A DNA stretch of 64,000 bases, from positions 1 to 64,000 of the forward strand of contig NZ_QUZU01000033.1 of the NCBI RefSeq assembly GCF_004682055.1, given 5' to 3'. Position 1 is the stretch's first letter, and every line of letters starts with the position of its first letter. The notes under the pieces are model-generated. The model made no database searches, was not told the origin of the DNA, and saw nothing but the letters and a program-made list of their open reading frames with translations. Positions 26,718-35,899 of the stretch are shown piece by piece. A program made the translations under genes and the position numbers. The stretch comes from Pseudomonas kairouanensis (lineage in GTDB: Bacteria > Pseudomonadota > Gammaproteobacteria > Pseudomonadales > Pseudomonadaceae).

Positions 26718-27362
26718 TCAGCGTTTATTGAGCACTCGCGCCAAGCGGTCGCCGCCCAGTTGAATAAACGCCACCAACACCACCAGCAGCACGATCACCG
26801 TGAGCATGATCTGCGTATCAAAACGCTGGTAGCCATAGCGGTAGGCGATATCCCCCAGGCCACCGGCACCAATCGCGCCAGCCATGGCCGATGAGTTGAT
26901 CATGGTCACCAGGGTGATGGTGAACCCGCCGACAATCCCCGGCAGCGCCTCAGGCAGCAGCACATGCCAGATGATGTGCCAGCGACGGCAACCCATGGCC
27001 TGTGCCGCTTCGATCAACCCATGGTCAACCTCGCGCAAACTCACCTCGGCAATCCGCGCAAAGAACGGCGTAGCGGCGATGGTCAACGGCACGACCGCCG
27101 CCCACACGCCATAGGTGGTGCCGACGATCAGCCGGGTGAACGGGATCAGCGCTACCATCAAAATCAAAAACGGAATGGAGCGGAACAGATTGACGAACGC
27201 CCCCAGCACTCGGTTCAGCGCCGGCGCCTGGTAGATACCGCCCTTGTCGCTGGTCACCAGGAACACCGCCAGCGGGATCCCCACCAACAACGCAATCAGC
27301 GACGACACCCCGACCATCAACAAAGTGTCGATGGCGCCCTGCAATAAACGATCAAACCACAT
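26718..27362 (-). CDS. metI: Methionine ABC transporter permease
   Basis: This 214-aa protein of the MetI family has five transmembrane segments. The EAA loop is GLIEAAQAMGCRRWHIIWHVLLPEALPGI. The start MWFDRLLQGAIDTLL at 27362 overlaps the end of metN by 11 bp; the longer open frame into metN is rejected. It forms the membrane channel with MetN and MetQ. Confidence 0.93.
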   Translation of the reverse strand: MWFDRLLQGAIDTLLMVGVSSLIALLVGIPLAVFLVTSDKGGIYQAPALNRVLGAFVNLFRSIPFLILMVALIPFTRLIVGTTYGVWAAVVPLTIAATPFFARIAEVSLREVDHGLIEAAQAMGCRRWHIIWHVLLPEALPGIVGGFTITLVTMINSSAMAGAIGAGGLGDIAYRYGYQRFDTQIMLTVIVLLVVLVAFIQLGGDRLARVLNKR

Positions 27363-28467
27363 AGCCCAGCACCCCCGCCTGTTGTGCCCAATTGCCGGCG
27401 CGGTTGCGCAGTTCCTCGGCGCTGTGGGGCGAACCATTCACCGCCAGCAGCAATTGCCCCAAGGCGTGCCCCTGGATACGTTCCACCCCGCCTTGCAGCA
27501 AACGCACACGCCCGCCAAGGGCGGCGAACAGGGCGGCCAGGTCCGGCTCGTCGGTGTCGCTGCCGGTGAACTGCAAGCGCAGCACCACGGCGGCACCGGC
27601 CGACGCCGGTGTGGCCTGCAAACGGCTTTGCAGTTCCTCTGGCAAGCCGTGTTGCAGCGGGGCCAGCAGGGTTTTACTGACCTCGTGCTGTGGGTTGCCA
27701 AACACCTGCCACACCGGGCCCTGCTCGACGATACGCCCGTGCTCCAGCACCACCACGCGGTCGCAGATTTCGCGGATCACCGCCATCTCATGGGTAATCA
27801 GCACAATGGTCAAACCCAGGCGCTGGTTGATCTCGCGCAGCAGGCCGAGGATCGACTGGGTGGTCTCCGGGTCAAGGGCCGAAGTGGCCTCGTCGCACAG
27901 CAGAATTTGCGGGTCGTGCACCAGCGAGCGGGCAATGCCCACGCGCTGCTTCTGCCCACCCGACAGCTGCGCCGGGTAGGCCTTATGCTTGTCCTGCAAA
28001 CCCACCAGCTCCAGTAGCTCGCGCACCTTTTGCTCACGTTGCAACTTGGGCACACCGGCCACTTTCAGCGGCAACTCGACGTTCTGCCACACGGTCTTGG
28101 CCGACATCAAATTGAAGTGCTGGAAGATCATGCCGATGCGCCGACGCAACGCCACCAGGTGGTCTTCGTCGTAGTCGCCGATGTCCACCTGATCGATCAA
28201 CACCCGCCCGCTGCTGGGTTGTTCCAGGCGGTTGATGGTGCGGATCAACGACGACTTACCCGCGCCGCTGCGGCCGATGATGCCAAACACTTCACCGCGC
28301 TGGATCGCCAGGTCGATGCCCTGCAGGGCATGCACGCGGCCGTCATAGGTCTTGCCCAGGTTGATAAAGCGCACATGGGCGCGGTTCAGGTCTGGATGCA
28401 GTTCTGCCTGCTCGGCGTCCCTGGGCGGTAGGCCCAGGTCGCGCAGTTGAGAGTGGGCGGCGGTCAT
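27352..28467 (-). CDS. metN: Methionine ABC transporter ATPase
   Basis: This 371-aa ATPase has Walker A GRSGAGKSS, signature LSGGQKQRV and Walker B ILLCDEATSALD. It carries the C-terminal NIL/ACT-like domain (about 285-365) through which methionine inhibits transport in MetN proteins. An N-terminal extension of about 28 residues precedes the ATPase core. It overlaps metQ upstream by 4 bp and metI downstream by 11 bp. Confidence 0.93.
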   Translation of the reverse strand: MTAAHSQLRDLGLPPRDAEQAELHPDLNRAHVRFINLGKTYDGRVHALQGIDLAIQRGEVFGIIGRSGAGKSSLIRTINRLEQPSSGRVLIDQVDIGDYDEDHLVALRRRIGMIFQHFNLMSAKTVWQNVELPLKVAGVPKLQREQKVRELLELVGLQDKHKAYPAQLSGGQKQRVGIARSLVHDPQILLCDEATSALDPETTQSILGLLREINQRLGLTIVLITHEMAVIREICDRVVVLEHGRIVEQGPVWQVFGNPQHEVSKTLLAPLQHGLPEELQSRLQATPASAGAAVVLRLQFTGSDTDEPDLAALFAALGGRVRLLQGGVERIQGHALGQLLLAVNGSPHSAEELRNRAGNWAQQAGVLGYVV

Positions 28468-29279
28468 TTTTTAGCTTCCCAACCCACTTGGTAGAGCTTG
28501 CCCAGGGATTTATCCAAGGCGGCGCGTACCACGGGTGAATGCTGGTAGATGTCCACGAACTTGATCACCCGTGGGTCGGTAGTGCCCTTGGGCTGGGTGA
28601 CGAACTGGATCACGTATTCCGGGTGGTCGAGGCCGTCGAACAGCAAGGCCGACTCGGCATCGAAGGTCTTGGACAGGCGGATGTAGGCCGGGTAGCCCTG
28701 CACCAGGTCGGCATCGTCATAGGCGCGCACCAACTGCACGGCTTCGACTTGCAGGATCTTGATCTTTTTCGGGTTGGTCACGATGTCTTCTTCGGTGGCC
28801 TTGTAGCCCACGCCCGGCTTGAGGGTGATCAAGCCAGCCTTGGCCAGCAGTTGCAGGCCACGACCGCTGTTGATCGGGTCGTTGGCGATGGCCACGCTGG
28901 CGCCTTGGGGCAGGTCGTTGATGCTTTTGAATTTCTTCGAGTACAGGCCGACGTTGTTGATGATCCCCGGCGCGTAGGGCACCAGGTCAAACCCGGCGGC
29001 GGCCTTGGCGTTTTCCAGGAACGGGATGTGCTGGAAGTAGTTCACGTCGATATCGCCGGCGGCCAGGCTGACGTTGGGCGCGATCCAGTCGGTGAATTCC
29101 ACCAGCTCGACTTTCAGGCCTTGCTTGCCGGCTTCAGCCACGGCGGCTTCCAGCGGAATGGCGAACGCGGCGGTGGTGCCGACTTTGAGCGGCGCGTCGG
29201 CGGCAAATACCGCCGAGCTGAACAAACCAAAAGCCAGGGCCAGTGCTTTGACTGGGCGGGCGAGCAGTGTTTTTTTCAT
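28464..29279 (-). CDS. metQ: Methionine-type ABC substrate-binding protein
   Basis: This 271-aa exported protein starts at MKKTLLARPVKALALAFGLF, giving a clean signal peptide (about 1-27, VFA|AD). The MetQ/NlpA fold follows (VGTTAAFAIPLEAAVAEAGKQGLKVELVEFTD; NDPINSGRGLQLLAKAG). A 16-codon in-frame extension is rejected. It is the first gene of metQ-metN-metI. The set lies just downstream of desulfurising oxidoreductases, so the real ligand may be an organosulfur compound other than methionine. Confidence 0.92.
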   Translation of the reverse strand: MKKTLLARPVKALALAFGLFSSAVFAADAPLKVGTTAAFAIPLEAAVAEAGKQGLKVELVEFTDWIAPNVSLAAGDIDVNYFQHIPFLENAKAAAGFDLVPYAPGIINNVGLYSKKFKSINDLPQGASVAIANDPINSGRGLQLLAKAGLITLKPGVGYKATEEDIVTNPKKIKILQVEAVQLVRAYDDADLVQGYPAYIRLSKTFDAESALLFDGLDHPEYVIQFVTQPKGTTDPRVIKFVDIYQHSPVVRAALDKSLGKLYQVGWEAKK

Positions 29280-29325
29280 AGTGGTTTTCCAGTCATAAGG
29301 TATGGATGCAAACAATGAAGATCCC

Positions 29326-29420
29326 ATGTGGGAGGGGGCTTGCTCCCGATAGCAGTGGGTCAGTAGATGAATTAGGTGACTGACACACCGCTATCGGGAG
29401 CAAGCCCCCTCCCACATTTT
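29326..29420. repeat. REPIN (GGGGGC type)
   Basis: ATGTGGGAGGGGGCTTGCTC and its inverted copy flank a central spacer. It separates the monooxygenase gene from metQ and could attenuate readthrough. Confidence 0.9.
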
Positions 29421-29422
29421 GT

Positions 29423-30775
29423 TCAGTGGCGGTATTGAGAACCGGTGTGTTGCTCGGGCAGGCGCGCGGTGGTCTGGAAGACTTTTTCCCGCAACGTGCC
29501 GGTCTCATAAGCGGTCTTGTACGACCCACGCTTCTGCAACTCCGGCACCACCAAGTCGATAAAGTCCACATAGCTCTCCGGCGTCACGATCCGCGTCAGG
29601 TTGAACCCATCCAACCCGGTCTCGCTGATCCACGATTCAAGCTCGTCAGCCACCTGTTCAGGCGAACCCACCAGGGTGATATAGCGCCCACCAAGGGCGT
29701 GCTGTTCCAGCAATTTGCGCCGGGTCCAGTCGTTGTTCTGCAGGTTCTTGGTGGCCGACTGGATCGCGTTGCTCTTCACGTACTGGATCGGTTCGTCCAG
29801 TTCGTATTGGGCAAAGTCGATGGCCGTGGACGCCGAGAAATGCGCCACACCCGCCTCCGCACTGGCGTAGCTCAGGTATTCGGTATGCTTGGCCCAGGCT
29901 GCTTGCTCGGTGGCGCCGACGATCACGTTGAGGCCCATGAACACCTTGATGTCATCCGGGTTGCGCCCCGCTTCCACGGCGCTGGCGCGCACCTTGTCCA
30001 CCTGCACTTTGGTGGATGCCTTGTTCTGCCCGCTGATGAACACGCACTCGGCATGCCGCCCGGCGAACAACAAGCCACGGTCCGAGCTGCCGGCCTGGAA
30101 CAACACCGGCGTACGCTGCGGCGACGGCTCGCACAAGTGATAACCCTCCACCTGGTAGAACTCGCCGTGGTGCTCGACCTTGTGCACCTTGCCCGGCTGG
30201 GCATACACCCGCGCCTGTGGGTCGTTGATCACGGCGTCGTCTTCCCAACTGCCTTCCCAGAGTTTGTAGAGCACCTCCAAATACTCATCGGCCTGGTCGT
30301 AGCGACGGTCGTGCTCGACCTGCTCGGTGAGGCCCATGGCCTTGGCGGCGCTGTCGAGGTAGCCGGTGACGATGTTCCAACCCACCCGGCCACGGCTCAG
30401 ATGGTCCAGCGTGGACATGCGCCGGGCGAACAGATACGGCGGTTCGTAGGTGAGGTTGGCGGTGAGGCCGAAACCCAGGTTTTTTGTGACGGCGGCCATG
30501 GCCGACACCAGCAGCAGCGGGTCATTGACCGGTAACTGAATCGACTCTTTGAGCGGCACGTCGATGGAGTTTTGATACACGTCATACACGCCGACGATAT
30601 CGGCGATGAACAGCCCGTCGAACAACCCGCGTTCCAGGGTTTGCGCCAATTCGGTCCAATACTCGATGGTCTTGTATTGGGTGGAGGTGTCCCGTGGATG
30701 GGTCCACATGCCGTGGTTGATATGCCCGATGCAGTTCATGTTGAAGGCATTGAGCAGGATTTTTTTCTTCGCCAT
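29423..30775 (-). CDS. LLM-class flavin monooxygenase (NtaA/SnaA/DmoA family)
   Basis: This 450-aa luciferase-like TIM-barrel monooxygenase opens MAKKKILLNAFNMNCIGHINHGMW. It has ARRMSTLDHLSRGRVGWNIVTG, typical of the NtaA/DszA group that uses reduced FMN. In this setting it probably cleaves carbon-sulfur bonds of a sulfone or sulfonate to release sulfite. It is coupled by TGATG to the upstream SfnB-type gene. No flavin reductase is adjacent, so FMNH2 must come from elsewhere. Confidence 0.9.
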   Translation of the reverse strand: MAKKKILLNAFNMNCIGHINHGMWTHPRDTSTQYKTIEYWTELAQTLERGLFDGLFIADIVGVYDVYQNSIDVPLKESIQLPVNDPLLLVSAMAAVTKNLGFGLTANLTYEPPYLFARRMSTLDHLSRGRVGWNIVTGYLDSAAKAMGLTEQVEHDRRYDQADEYLEVLYKLWEGSWEDDAVINDPQARVYAQPGKVHKVEHHGEFYQVEGYHLCEPSPQRTPVLFQAGSSDRGLLFAGRHAECVFISGQNKASTKVQVDKVRASAVEAGRNPDDIKVFMGLNVIVGATEQAAWAKHTEYLSYASAEAGVAHFSASTAIDFAQYELDEPIQYVKSNAIQSATKNLQNNDWTRRKLLEQHALGGRYITLVGSPEQVADELESWISETGLDGFNLTRIVTPESYVDFIDLVVPELQKRGSYKTAYETGTLREKVFQTTARLPEQHTGSQYRH

Positions 30776-31968
30776 CAGATAGTCCCCCGCAGTGGCGGGT
30801 TTTCATCGTTGAGGTAGTAATTGCCCACGGCGTGGTACTTCCAGCGCACCGGGTCATGCAGGGTGTGCACGCGGGCGTTGCGCCAATGGCGGTCCAGGCC
30901 ATGCTCGGCCAGGGTGGCCTGGCTGCCGGCCAGTTCGAACAGGGTGCTGGCGGCGGCGAGGGAAACCTCGGTGCTCAGGGCACGCACTTCGGCCACTGCA
31001 ATGGAGGCCGCGGCGACGGTGTGGGCGTTGCTGTCGGCCTGGGCGCGGTCAAGAAACTCGCCTGAACGTTCCAGCAGCGCCTCGGTGGCATGCAGGCGGG
31101 CGCTCAGGTGGCCAAAGCTTTTCAGGGTCAGGGGGTCTTCGGTGGCCTTGTCGTTGCCGGCGTCGATCCATGGGCGGGTCTTGGTGCGCACAAAGTGCAG
31201 CGCATCCTCGAAGGCGGCGCGGGCGATGCCGGTGTCGATGGCGGCGTGAAGGATCTGTGCCAACGGGCCGACCGTGGTCGGGCGTTCGAAGGCGCTCTGG
31301 AACGGGATCACGTCGTGCGCGGCTACCCACACGTTGTCGAACACCACCGAACCGCTGCCGGTGGTGCGCTGGCCAAAGCCGCTCCAGTCGTCGATCACGG
31401 TGAGGCCTTCGCTGTCGCGCGGCACGAATGCCAGTTGCTGCACGCCGTGTTCATCCACCACTGACGTGGGGATGCGCTGGGCGTAGATCGCGCCGGTGGA
31501 GTAGAACTTGCGGCCACTGATGCGAAACCCATCGCCGTCGCGGGTGATGGCAGTCACGCGGTCGTGGGCGGTCTTGGTGCCCAGTTCGGCCAGGGCATTG
31601 CCGAAGCGCTGGCCTGCGAGCACTTCGGCGTACAGGCGTTGTTGCTGGGCCGGCGTGCCGTTTACGCGCAGCACTTCCAGGGCATAGAAATGGTTTTGCG
31701 GGATCTGGCCCAGGGACGCATCCGCCTGGGCGATCAATGCAATGACCTTGGCCAGGGTGACGTTGGACACGCCCGCGCCGCCGTATTCCTTGGGCACGCT
31801 GATGCCCCACAGGCCCGAGCGGGAAAACGCATCCAACTCGGGCAGCGGCAGGCGGCGCTCGCGGTCACGCTGGGCGCTGTCGCGGCGAAAGTCTTCGGCC
31901 AGGTCGCTGGCCACAATAAGGGCTTGTTCGTCGCTGGTAATAACCGCGACGTGGTGAGAAAGGGTCAT
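30775..31968 (-). CDS. SfnB/DszC-type acyl-CoA dehydrogenase-fold oxidoreductase
   Basis: This 397-aa protein has the acyl-CoA dehydrogenase fold: N-terminal helical domain, central beta domain (SGRKFYSTGAIYAQRIPTSV), and C-terminal four-helix bundle. The catalytic Glu of true dehydrogenases is not evident. The SfnB family is linked to sulfur acquisition and is related to flavin monooxygenases such as DszC. It is the middle gene of the operon sfnB-like / sfnB-like / LLM. Confidence 0.88.
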   Translation of the reverse strand: MTLSHHVAVITSDEQALIVASDLAEDFRRDSAQRDRERRLPLPELDAFSRSGLWGISVPKEYGGAGVSNVTLAKVIALIAQADASLGQIPQNHFYALEVLRVNGTPAQQQRLYAEVLAGQRFGNALAELGTKTAHDRVTAITRDGDGFRISGRKFYSTGAIYAQRIPTSVVDEHGVQQLAFVPRDSEGLTVIDDWSGFGQRTTGSGSVVFDNVWVAAHDVIPFQSAFERPTTVGPLAQILHAAIDTGIARAAFEDALHFVRTKTRPWIDAGNDKATEDPLTLKSFGHLSARLHATEALLERSGEFLDRAQADSNAHTVAAASIAVAEVRALSTEVSLAAASTLFELAGSQATLAEHGLDRHWRNARVHTLHDPVRWKYHAVGNYYLNDENPPLRGTI

Positions 31969-31992
31969 AGGTTTCTCAAGAGGTCTGGTCGG

Positions 31993-33233
31993 TTAAATCC
32001 AGGAGTGACGAGCCGGCAACGTGCCGTTCAGTCGGTAGGCGCCGATGGCGTGATACTTCCAGCGCACCGGGTCGTGCAGGGTGTGCACCCTTGCGTTGCG
32101 CCAGTGACGGTCGAGGTTGAATTCGGCGAGGGTGGCGCGGCTGCCAGCCAGTTCGAAGAGTTTTTCGCTGGCCAGCAGCGACACTTCGGTGGTGAGCACC
32201 TTGGCCTCGGCCACGGCAATCGAGGCACGGGCGGCCGATTGCGCGGTGATGGGGGCCGCGCTGACCTGGTCCAGTACTTGACCGGCCTTGCGCAGCAGCG
32301 CCTCGGCAGCATGCAGTTCGATCTTCAGCTTGCCGATGTCGGCGATCACGTACAGGTCATCGCTGGCGCGCTCGACCTTGGCGTCAACCCACGGGCGCGA
32401 GCGCTCACGGACAAACGCGATGGTGTCGTCCAAGGCGCCACGGGCGATGCCGGCGTCGATGGCGGTCTGGATCAATTGCGAAACGGCGCCCTGGATATTC
32501 GGGGTTTGGCCGATGCGCCAGTTTTCCACGACCAACTCCGCGTCCACCGGCACTTGATTCAGCAGTACCGTGCCGCTGGCGGTGGTACGTTGGCCGAAGC
32601 CCGACCAATCATCCACGATGCGCAGCCCTTCGGTGCCACGGCGCACGAAGGCCATGACCTGCTTGCCGTCATCGTTGAGCGCCTTCACGGCGACCCAATG
32701 CGCAAACAGCGCACCGGTGGAGTAAAACTTCTGGCCGCTGATGACGTAACCGTCACCTTCGGCGGTGATGCGTGCCTTGAGGTCCAGGGTGTTTTTGGTA
32801 CCGCGTTCCGGGCCACCATTGCCGATGCGCCAGCCGTCGAGGACGCTCTGGAACAGCTGCTTTTTCTGGCGCTCGGTGGCCGCGCCCTGCAACACATGCA
32901 GGATGCCAAAGTGGTTCTGCGGGATCTGGCCCAAGGCCGGGTCTGCCGCGCTGATGATCGCGAACACGTCGGCCAGGGTCACGAAGGACACCTGCGGGCC
33001 GCCGTATTCACGGGGAATGGAAATACTGCCCAGCCCGCTGCGGGTGAACTGCTCGACCTGCGCCCACGGCAGTTTGCGTTGCTGATCGCGCTTGGCGGCT
33101 TGCAGGCGTGCGGCCTGGGCCAGCTCATGGGCGGCGTTGAGCGCCTCGGCGTCGTTGCGCAGCACGACGGCCGGCAACAACAGCGGGGCGATGTCCAGAT
33201 CGCTCTGGGGGGTGTAAGAGCCAAGTTAGACAT
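31993..33233 (-). CDS. SfnB/DszC-type oxidoreductase with apparent frameshift near the start
   Basis: The intact frame from a TTG at 33180 gives 395 aa of SfnB-type protein (SGQKFYSTGALFAHW; DDWSGFGQRTTASGTV). It is clearly paralogous to its downstream neighbour. An ATG at 33233 has an excellent AAGGAG site 8 nt upstream and begins MSNLALTPP, but it is out of frame after a run of six C at 33207-33212. One more C would join it to QSDLDIAPLLLPAVV, a natural N-terminus. So the gene is either frameshifted, phase-variable, started at TTG, or affected by a base-calling error. It is the first gene of the sulfur oxidoreductase operon. Confidence 0.85.
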
Positions 33234-33438
33234 CAGCGCCGCTCCTTGGCTGCACGTAATGCCCTGGCGTTATGCACCGGGGTAATTCTGACCATACCGA
33301 CCTCGCATTCAATGAAATAAAAACAAAAAAATCAGTGATGTCCGGTGGTCCGGTGCATATACCCTAAGCGCGTTAAATATTTAAATAAACGTGCTTTTTG
33401 GAATAAGCATAGAAGGTCTGTCACCCGGCTCCTGGCGG

Positions 33439-34185
33439 TTAGCCAAGGGGGTGAGGCTGGTAGATCAATGCCGTCCCGTCTGGCCGGGCCGGCGCTGCAG
33501 CGGCGATGGCGAGGGTACGTACCGGTGCCCAGCGCGAATTGTTGCCCACGCGGTCGAGGATGCAGTAGGTGACGTCCAGGCGGCTGTCATCGCCGGCTTC
33601 GATGATCAGCGTTGAGGGGACCCACACCTGCACCGCCAGGCCGACATCCGCCGCCTGGATCTTCGGCAAGTCCAGGCGCACATCGCCCCAGCGCAGGGTG
33701 ATGGCGTCGCCGGCGCTCATGTTCAGGTAGGGCTCGATGGTCAGCGGGATACCGCGCCGAACCTGGCTGGCGTTGACACCGTAGCGGCGGATGGTGTCAG
33801 GCAGGCCCACGGGAGCCAGGTTCTGGTTTTCGTCGCTGTGCGCAGGCACGGGCTGGCCGCCGGGGCATTGGGTTTTCACGCGCAGTCTGGCTACCGCCGA
33901 ACGCACGGCAGTGTGGCCGATCTGCATAACCTGGTAGTGCACCTGGGCGACGCCATCGAGCACGAAACTCTCGGGCACCCGCAGGCGGGTAGGTGTGCCG
34001 ACCTTGCCTGCCGTCACCCGCCTGGAGGCGGCGAAGCAGTTGTTCCAGAACAGCTCGATCAGGTCGCCGTCGTCCATGCCGGGGTAGGGGGCGATGTCGA
34101 CCTGCAAGTGGGCGGCAGCCAGTGCGTTGATACCGTCGTCGAGGGCCTGGGGCAGCGTCGGGGCGGTAAGCAGAGTGTGCGTCAT
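33439..34185 (-). CDS. Hypothetical protein with two tandem Ig-like/beta-sandwich repeats
   Basis: This 248-aa protein has no signal peptide. Two related segments are visible: residues about 27-110 (DIAPYPGMDDGDLIELFWNN...) and about 145-235 (TIEPYLNMSAGDAITLRWGD...). Each starts with (I)xPYxxM..GD.I.L.W and ends in a VARLRVK/VRTLAIA strand. The repeats resemble units of larger Pseudomonas Ig-like repeat proteins. It stands alone about 200 bp upstream of the SfnB operon on the same strand. Function unknown. The approximately 300-bp gap on its upstream side (34186-34483) shows only one solitary REP arm. Confidence 0.7.
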   Translation of the reverse strand: MTHTLLTAPTLPQALDDGINALAAAHLQVDIAPYPGMDDGDLIELFWNNCFAASRRVTAGKVGTPTRLRVPESFVLDGVAQVHYQVMQIGHTAVRSAVARLRVKTQCPGGQPVPAHSDENQNLAPVGLPDTIRRYGVNASQVRRGIPLTIEPYLNMSAGDAITLRWGDVRLDLPKIQAADVGLAVQVWVPSTLIIEAGDDSRLDVTYCILDRVGNNSRWAPVRTLAIAAAAPARPDGTALIYQPHPLG

Positions 34186-34433
34186 AAATAATCTCCTTGA
34201 TGCAGCCAGCAGCGATCGTTCCGGCCTTGGGTAGCAGGGGCCGAAAAGAACGATTCATTGAGTAGCCGGGATAGGATCCAATCCTCTGGGCGCTAGATAA
34301 GAGGGTTGGCCAAGGAGCGTCAATGGCGGCAAAAGGCTAAACGGCGGGCTGGAGCAGATTCAGAAGCGTCTGACGGGGAGGGGGATTTCTGGAGGGGTGT
34401 GGCGGGGTGTTTTACCGGTTGGAATGCAGTTAA

Positions 34434-34453
34434 AAATGTGGGAGCGGGCTTGG
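34434..34453. repeat. Solitary REP arm
   Basis: AAATGTGGGAGCGGGCTTGG appears without an inverted partner, just downstream of the cystine ATPase gene. It is probably a decayed REPIN. Confidence 0.7.
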
Positions 34454-34483
34454 GGTGCAAGGGAATTCCAAATAGAACCTGGC

Positions 34484-35230
34484 TCAGTGAGCCAGGAACT
34501 TGCTCAGGAACTGCTTGGTGCGTTCTTCCCTGGGGTTGGCAAACAGCGCCTTGGCCTCGCCTTGTTCCACGATCACGCCCTTGTCGAAGAAGATCACGCG
34601 GTTGGCCACGTCACGAGCAAAGCTCATTTCGTGGGTGACGATGACCATGGTGCGGTTTTCCTCGGCGAGGCTGCGGATGGTCGCCAGCACTTCGCCCACC
34701 AACTCCGGGTCCAGGGCCGAGGTGGGTTCGTCGAACAAGATCACCTCCGGTTCCATGGCCAGCGCTCGTGCAATCGCCACGCGCTGTTGCTGGCCACCGG
34801 AGAGGCGCCGTGGGTATGAATCCTCCTTGCCCGCCAGGCCCACTCGGGCGAGCAGCTTGCGGCCCAATTCGACAGCGGCCTCGCGCGGCATCTTCTTGAC
34901 CACGGTGGGGCCTTCGATGACGTTTTCCAGCGCGGTGCGGTGGGGGAACAGGTTGAAGCTCTGGAACACAAAGCCCACATGCTGACGCAGGCGCCGCACC
35001 AGGTTTGCCTGCTGGTTGATCGGCTTGCTGGTGTCGATCTCGATGTCGCCCACCTTGATCCGGCCACTGGTAGGTTGTTCGAGAAAATTGAGGCAGCGCA
35101 GGAAGGTGGTCTTGCCGGAACCGCTGGGGCCGATGATGGCGATGACTTCGCCTTCCTTGACCTCAAGGTCGATGCCGTTGAGTACCACCTGGCCCTTGAA
35201 TTGTTTGGTCAGTTTTTCAACCACGATCAT
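34484..35230 (-). CDS. tcyN: L-cystine ABC transporter ATPase
   Basis: This 248-aa ATPase has Walker A GPSGSGKTT, signature LSGGQQQRV, Walker B VILFDEPTSALD and the H-loop IVTHEMSFA. It is the third gene of a binding protein-permease-ATPase operon with only 3 nt between it and the permease. The cystine assignment rests on similarity to the TcyJLN/FliY-YecSC type and on the adjacent D-cysteine desulfhydrase gene. Confidence 0.88.
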   Translation of the reverse strand: MIVVEKLTKQFKGQVVLNGIDLEVKEGEVIAIIGPSGSGKTTFLRCLNFLEQPTSGRIKVGDIEIDTSKPINQQANLVRRLRQHVGFVFQSFNLFPHRTALENVIEGPTVVKKMPREAAVELGRKLLARVGLAGKEDSYPRRLSGGQQQRVAIARALAMEPEVILFDEPTSALDPELVGEVLATIRSLAEENRTMVIVTHEMSFARDVANRVIFFDKGVIVEQGEAKALFANPREERTKQFLSKFLAH

Positions 35231-35233
35231 GGG

Positions 35234-35899
35234 TCAAGACTCCAGGTCATGCCGGTTGACCCGGTCTTCCAGACGATTTTGCAGATGCGCCAGGATGCTC
35301 GCCAAAATCCAGTAGATCAGGGCGGCGGACAGGTACATGGTGAAAATTTCGAAGGTGCGCGCCGACACCAGTTGGGCCTGGCGGAACAGCTCGGGCACCT
35401 GGATGGTGGCGGCCAGCGCGGTGTCCTTGACCAGCGAAATGAAGCTGTTGCCCAGCGGCGGCAACGCCGTGCGCATGGCCTGCGGCAGGATGGCCCGGCG
35501 CAGGGTCTGCGCGCGCGTCATGCCGATACTGGCTGCAGCTTCCCATTGGCCGCGCTCGATGGAACCGATGGCGGCACGCAGGATTTCACAGGCGTAGGCG
35601 GCCATGTTCAGCGAAAAGCCGATCATGGCGGCCGGGATCGGGTCCAGCTCGATGCCCACTTGCGGCAAGCCGTAGTAGATCAGGAACAGCTGTACCAGCA
35701 AGGGCGTGCCGCGAAAGAACGACACGTAGACTCGGGCGAGCCAGTTCACCAGCTTGAAGCGCGACAGGCGCATCAAGGCCAGGCCGAAGCCCAGCAGCAA
35801 ACCGAAGAACATCCCGCCCAGGCTGAGGATCACCGTGTAGTACGCGCCCTTGAGCAGAAAGGGCGCGGAGTCCAGCGCGAGTTGGAAACCTGCTTCCAT
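35234..35899 (-). CDS. tcyL: L-cystine ABC transporter permease
   Basis: This 221-aa HisM/GlnP-family permease has five transmembrane helices. The coupling loop is GQWEAAASIGMTRAQTLRRAILPQAMRTALPP. Its start overlaps the stop of the binding-protein gene by one base (TAATG). It resembles E. coli TcyL (YecS). Confidence 0.88.
   Translation of the reverse strand: MEAGFQLALDSAPFLLKGAYYTVILSLGGMFFGLLLGFGLALMRLSRFKLVNWLARVYVSFFRGTPLLVQLFLIYYGLPQVGIELDPIPAAMIGFSLNMAAYACEILRAAIGSIERGQWEAAASIGMTRAQTLRRAILPQAMRTALPPLGNSFISLVKDTALAATIQVPELFRQAQLVSARTFEIFTMYLSAALIYWILASILAHLQNRLEDRVNRHDLES

Noticed and set aside
31564..33285. 573-codon open frame on the + strand
   Set aside because: It is antisense to two convincing SfnB-type genes with family motifs; long antisense frames are common in GC-rich third-position-biased DNA.
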